DNA of 9,706 bases from an uncultured Klebsiella sp. (lineage in GTDB: Bacteria; Pseudomonadota; Gammaproteobacteria; Enterobacterales; Enterobacteriaceae). A model generated the notes under the pieces. The model did no database searches, had not been told where the DNA came from, and saw nothing but the letters and a program-made list of their open reading frames with translations. The stretch lies in NCBI GenBank assembly GCA_902490055.1, contig CABUCP010000075.1:1-9706 (forward strand), in the 5' to 3' direction. Within the stretch, counting starts at the first letter, position 1. The number at the start of each line of letters is the position of its first letter. Shown here one piece after another: positions 6,314 to 9,706 of the stretch. Both the position numbers and the translations under genes were made by a program.

Positions 6314-7052
6314 CATGACCTCCGCAAACCGGGCAGCACTCGGCCTTTTGTAGCGCAAAGTTGCGCCAGTTGCTGGTGCGGGCGTCGAATAGCCGTAGGG
6401 TATTACGCGGCGTCGCCATACCGCTGAGCAGCTTTATGGCCTCCAGCGCCTGCAGCGTGCCCATCATGCCGACGACCGGGCCGACGATCCCCGCGGTGCG
6501 ACAGTTTCGCTGCGGTTCGGCGCTATCCGGCCACAGGCAGCGATAGCAGCCCTGTGCCCAGGGCGGCGTCAGCACCATCAGTTGGCCGCCGAAACCGACG
6601 GCGCTGGCGGTCACCAACGGCGTGTTGAGGGCAACGCAGGCGGCATTGATCGCCTGGCGGGTAATCATGTTATCGGTGCAGTCTAGTACCACGTCCGCTT
6701 TCGCCACCTCGGTACGCAACGACTCGCCGCTTAAGCGCTGTTGCAGCGCGACGAGCTGGATTTGCGGGTTCAATTGGCTGAGTCGCGTTTTCGCCGCAGT
6801 GGCTTTGGGTTGGTCGATATCATCGCTGGTGAACAGAATTTGCCGCTGCAGGTTGCTGAGATGTACGGCGTCGTCATCGGCCAGCGCCAGCGTTCCCACG
6901 CCAGCCGCCGCCAGATACAGCGCCGCCGGAGAACCGAGCCCGCCAAGGCCGATAATCAGCACCCGGCTGGCTAACAGTTTCTGTTGCCCCTCGATGGCGA
7001 TATCCTCCAGCAGCAGCTGGCGGCTATAGCGCATGAAGTCGTGATCATTCAT
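6297..7052 (-). CDS. thiF: ThiS adenylyltransferase ThiF
   Basis: E1-like enzyme that adenylates the C-terminal glycine of ThiS and helps transfer sulfur to it (the persulfide donor in E. coli is IscS with ThiI). From [12 protein letters not shown] it is 251 residues, as in E. coli. GLGGLG at 35-40 is the nucleotide loop, and N67, R70, Q71, K83 and D127 (DCTDN) fit the MoeB/ThiF active site. Two CxxC pairs, C169/C172 and C240/C243, bind zinc. C184 (RNCRTAG) is the cysteine reported to form an acyl disulfide with ThiS in E. coli. The frame is open upstream to 7367, but that part lies inside thiE and is unlike ThiF. The start at 7052 has GGGAG 6 bases before it and overlaps the thiE end by 8 bases; the end overlaps thiS by 17. 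Confidence 0.97.
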   Translation of the reverse strand: MNDHDFMRYSRQLLLEDIAIEGQQKLLASRVLIIGLGGLGSPAALYLAAAGVGTLALADDDAVHLSNLQRQILFTSDDIDQPKATAAKTRLSQLNPQIQLVALQQRLSGESLRTEVAKADVVLDCTDNMITRQAINAACVALNTPLVTASAVGFGGQLMVLTPPWAQGCYRCLWPDSAEPQRNCRTAGIVGPVVGMMGTLQALEAIKLLSGMATPRNTLRLFDARTSNWRNFALQKAECCPVCGGHDANLV

Positions 7053-7679
7053 CGCCCGCTCCCGCCAGTTCCAGCAGCTGCGCAGTGGCCGCGCGCCAGT
7101 CAGCCGCCTGAGTAATGGCGCTGACCACCGCGATGCTGCCGACGCCGGTTGCCAGCACGGCAGGTGCTTTTTCCAGACTGATGCCGCCGATCGCCACCGT
7201 CGGATAATCGGCCAGCCGCTCAATATGTCCGGTAAGCTGATCGAGCCCCTGCGGCGCTGAAGGCATCTGCTTAGTCTGCGTCGGGAAAACGTGGCCCAGT
7301 GCGATATAGGAAGGGCGCGCCGCCAGCGCGACGTCGATTTCCATATCGTCATGGGTGGAGACGCCAAGGCGTAGCCCGGCTTTGCGGATGGCGTTCAGAT
7401 CGGTGGTTTCCAGATCTTCTTGTCCCAAATGGACCCCGTACGCCTGGTGCTTAATCGCCAACTGCCAGTAATCGTTGATAAACAGACGTGCCTGATAGCG
7501 ACGGCCTAACGCGATGGCGGCGATCACGTCGTCTTCGACGTCGCTATCGCGTTGGTCTTTGATACGTAGCTGAAGAGTGCGCACGCCCGCTTCCAGCAGG
7601 CGCTCAATCCACGCCACGCTATCAACAACCGGATAAAGCCCGAGGCGAAACGGTACGGGGGGAAAGTCAGGTTGGTACA

Positions 7680-7680
<1 letters not shown>
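7045..7680 (-). CDS. thiE: Thiamine-phosphate synthase ThiE
   Basis: Joins HMP pyrophosphate (from ThiC product after ThiD) to the thiazole phosphate, giving thiamine phosphate. The 211-residue TIM barrel has the E. coli length and family motifs: QLRIKD (37-42) and ND (69-70) for pyrophosphate and magnesium, HLGQED (84-89), STHD (108-111), PTQTK (133-137), GGIS (165-168) and VVSAI (185-189), which binds the phosphate. The ATG shares one base with the thiC stop (TAATG), with AAGGA 9 bases upstream inside thiC. No ThiD fusion is present, so the HMP-P kinase is encoded elsewhere. Confidence 0.98.
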
Positions 7681-9672
<1,992 letters not shown>

Positions 9673-9706
9673 TCTTGTTCCCTTCGCAGGTATTAGCCTG
9701 ATCAGG
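9673..9706 (-). promoter_or_regulatory. TPP riboswitch (THI box), 3' half, cut by window edge
   Basis: The minus strand reads CCTGATCAGG, CTAATA, CCTGCGAAGG, GAAC, which fits the conserved 3' part of the TPP aptamer (CTGATC, TAATACCTGCG, AGGGAAC). The 5' half with the GGGG and CTGAGA elements lies beyond 9706, as does the promoter. Binding of thiamine pyrophosphate to the nascent mRNA would switch off thiCEFSGH. Confidence 0.95.

Noticed and set aside
6314..6358. Longer ThiS start
   Set aside because: The added 15 residues overlap thiF and lack family resemblance. The start at 6313 has proper ribosome-site spacing and the E. coli length.
5840..6427. 195-codon open frame on the plus strand
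   Set aside because: Runs antisense across the end of thiF, all of thiS and the start of thiG, so it spans real gene boundaries. It is a shadow.
7053..7367. Extended N-terminus for ThiF (105 extra codons)
   Set aside because: The extension lies inside thiE in another frame, is arginine/serine/tryptophan-rich and unlike the family. The start at 7052 gives the expected 251 residues and a good ribosome site.

Overview
The window reads as chromosomal DNA from an enterobacterium, most likely Klebsiella, Raoultella or a close relative. ThiC, ThiE, ThiF, ThiG and ThiH have the lengths I recall for their Escherichia coli counterparts (631, 211, 251, 256 and 377 residues). They and DcuB look nearly identical to those proteins. 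The genus is inferred from neighbours that E. coli lacks here.

Right half (4211-9706, all minus strand): the complete thiCEFSGH operon for thiamine biosynthesis. The genes are packed with overlaps or a 1-nt gap. ThiC makes the pyrimidine HMP-P. ThiF, ThiS, ThiG and ThiH build the thiazole phosphate, and ThiE joins the two halves into thiamine phosphate. The 3' half of a TPP riboswitch (THI box) lies at the right edge of the window, upstream of thiC. The leader between it and thiC carries a tandem 13-bp repeat inside a possible long-range stem.

Middle (3894-4210): a 317-bp gene-free stretch between thiH and the next gene. It holds a bidirectional terminator-like hairpin, nested inverted repeats that may belong to a small RNA (position matches sroH of E. 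coli), and a TATAAT-type promoter for the gene to its left.

Left-middle (1558-3893, minus strand): a membrane diguanylate cyclase with a periplasmic Cache-type sensor and an intact GGEEF site. It is closed off by a very clear intrinsic terminator. Next comes a two-gene PTS unit of the lactose/cellobiose family (IIB, then IIA) with no membrane IIC gene in view. This unit has its own control region: a perfect 14-bp LacI/GalR-type palindrome, a near-consensus CRP site and a promoter at class I spacing.

Left end (1-1509, plus strand): dcuB, the anaerobic C4-dicarboxylate antiporter. It converges on the PTS unit, with a 22-bp perfect palindrome between the two stop codons. Its leader holds a possible 17-codon ORF and alternative hairpins.

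Most of the window is well-known metabolism, and I found no mobile element, CRISPR array, defence system, tRNA or rRNA. The least explained parts are the IIC-less PTS pair with its two-site control region, the structured RNA region after thiH, the thiC leader repeats and the dcuB leader.
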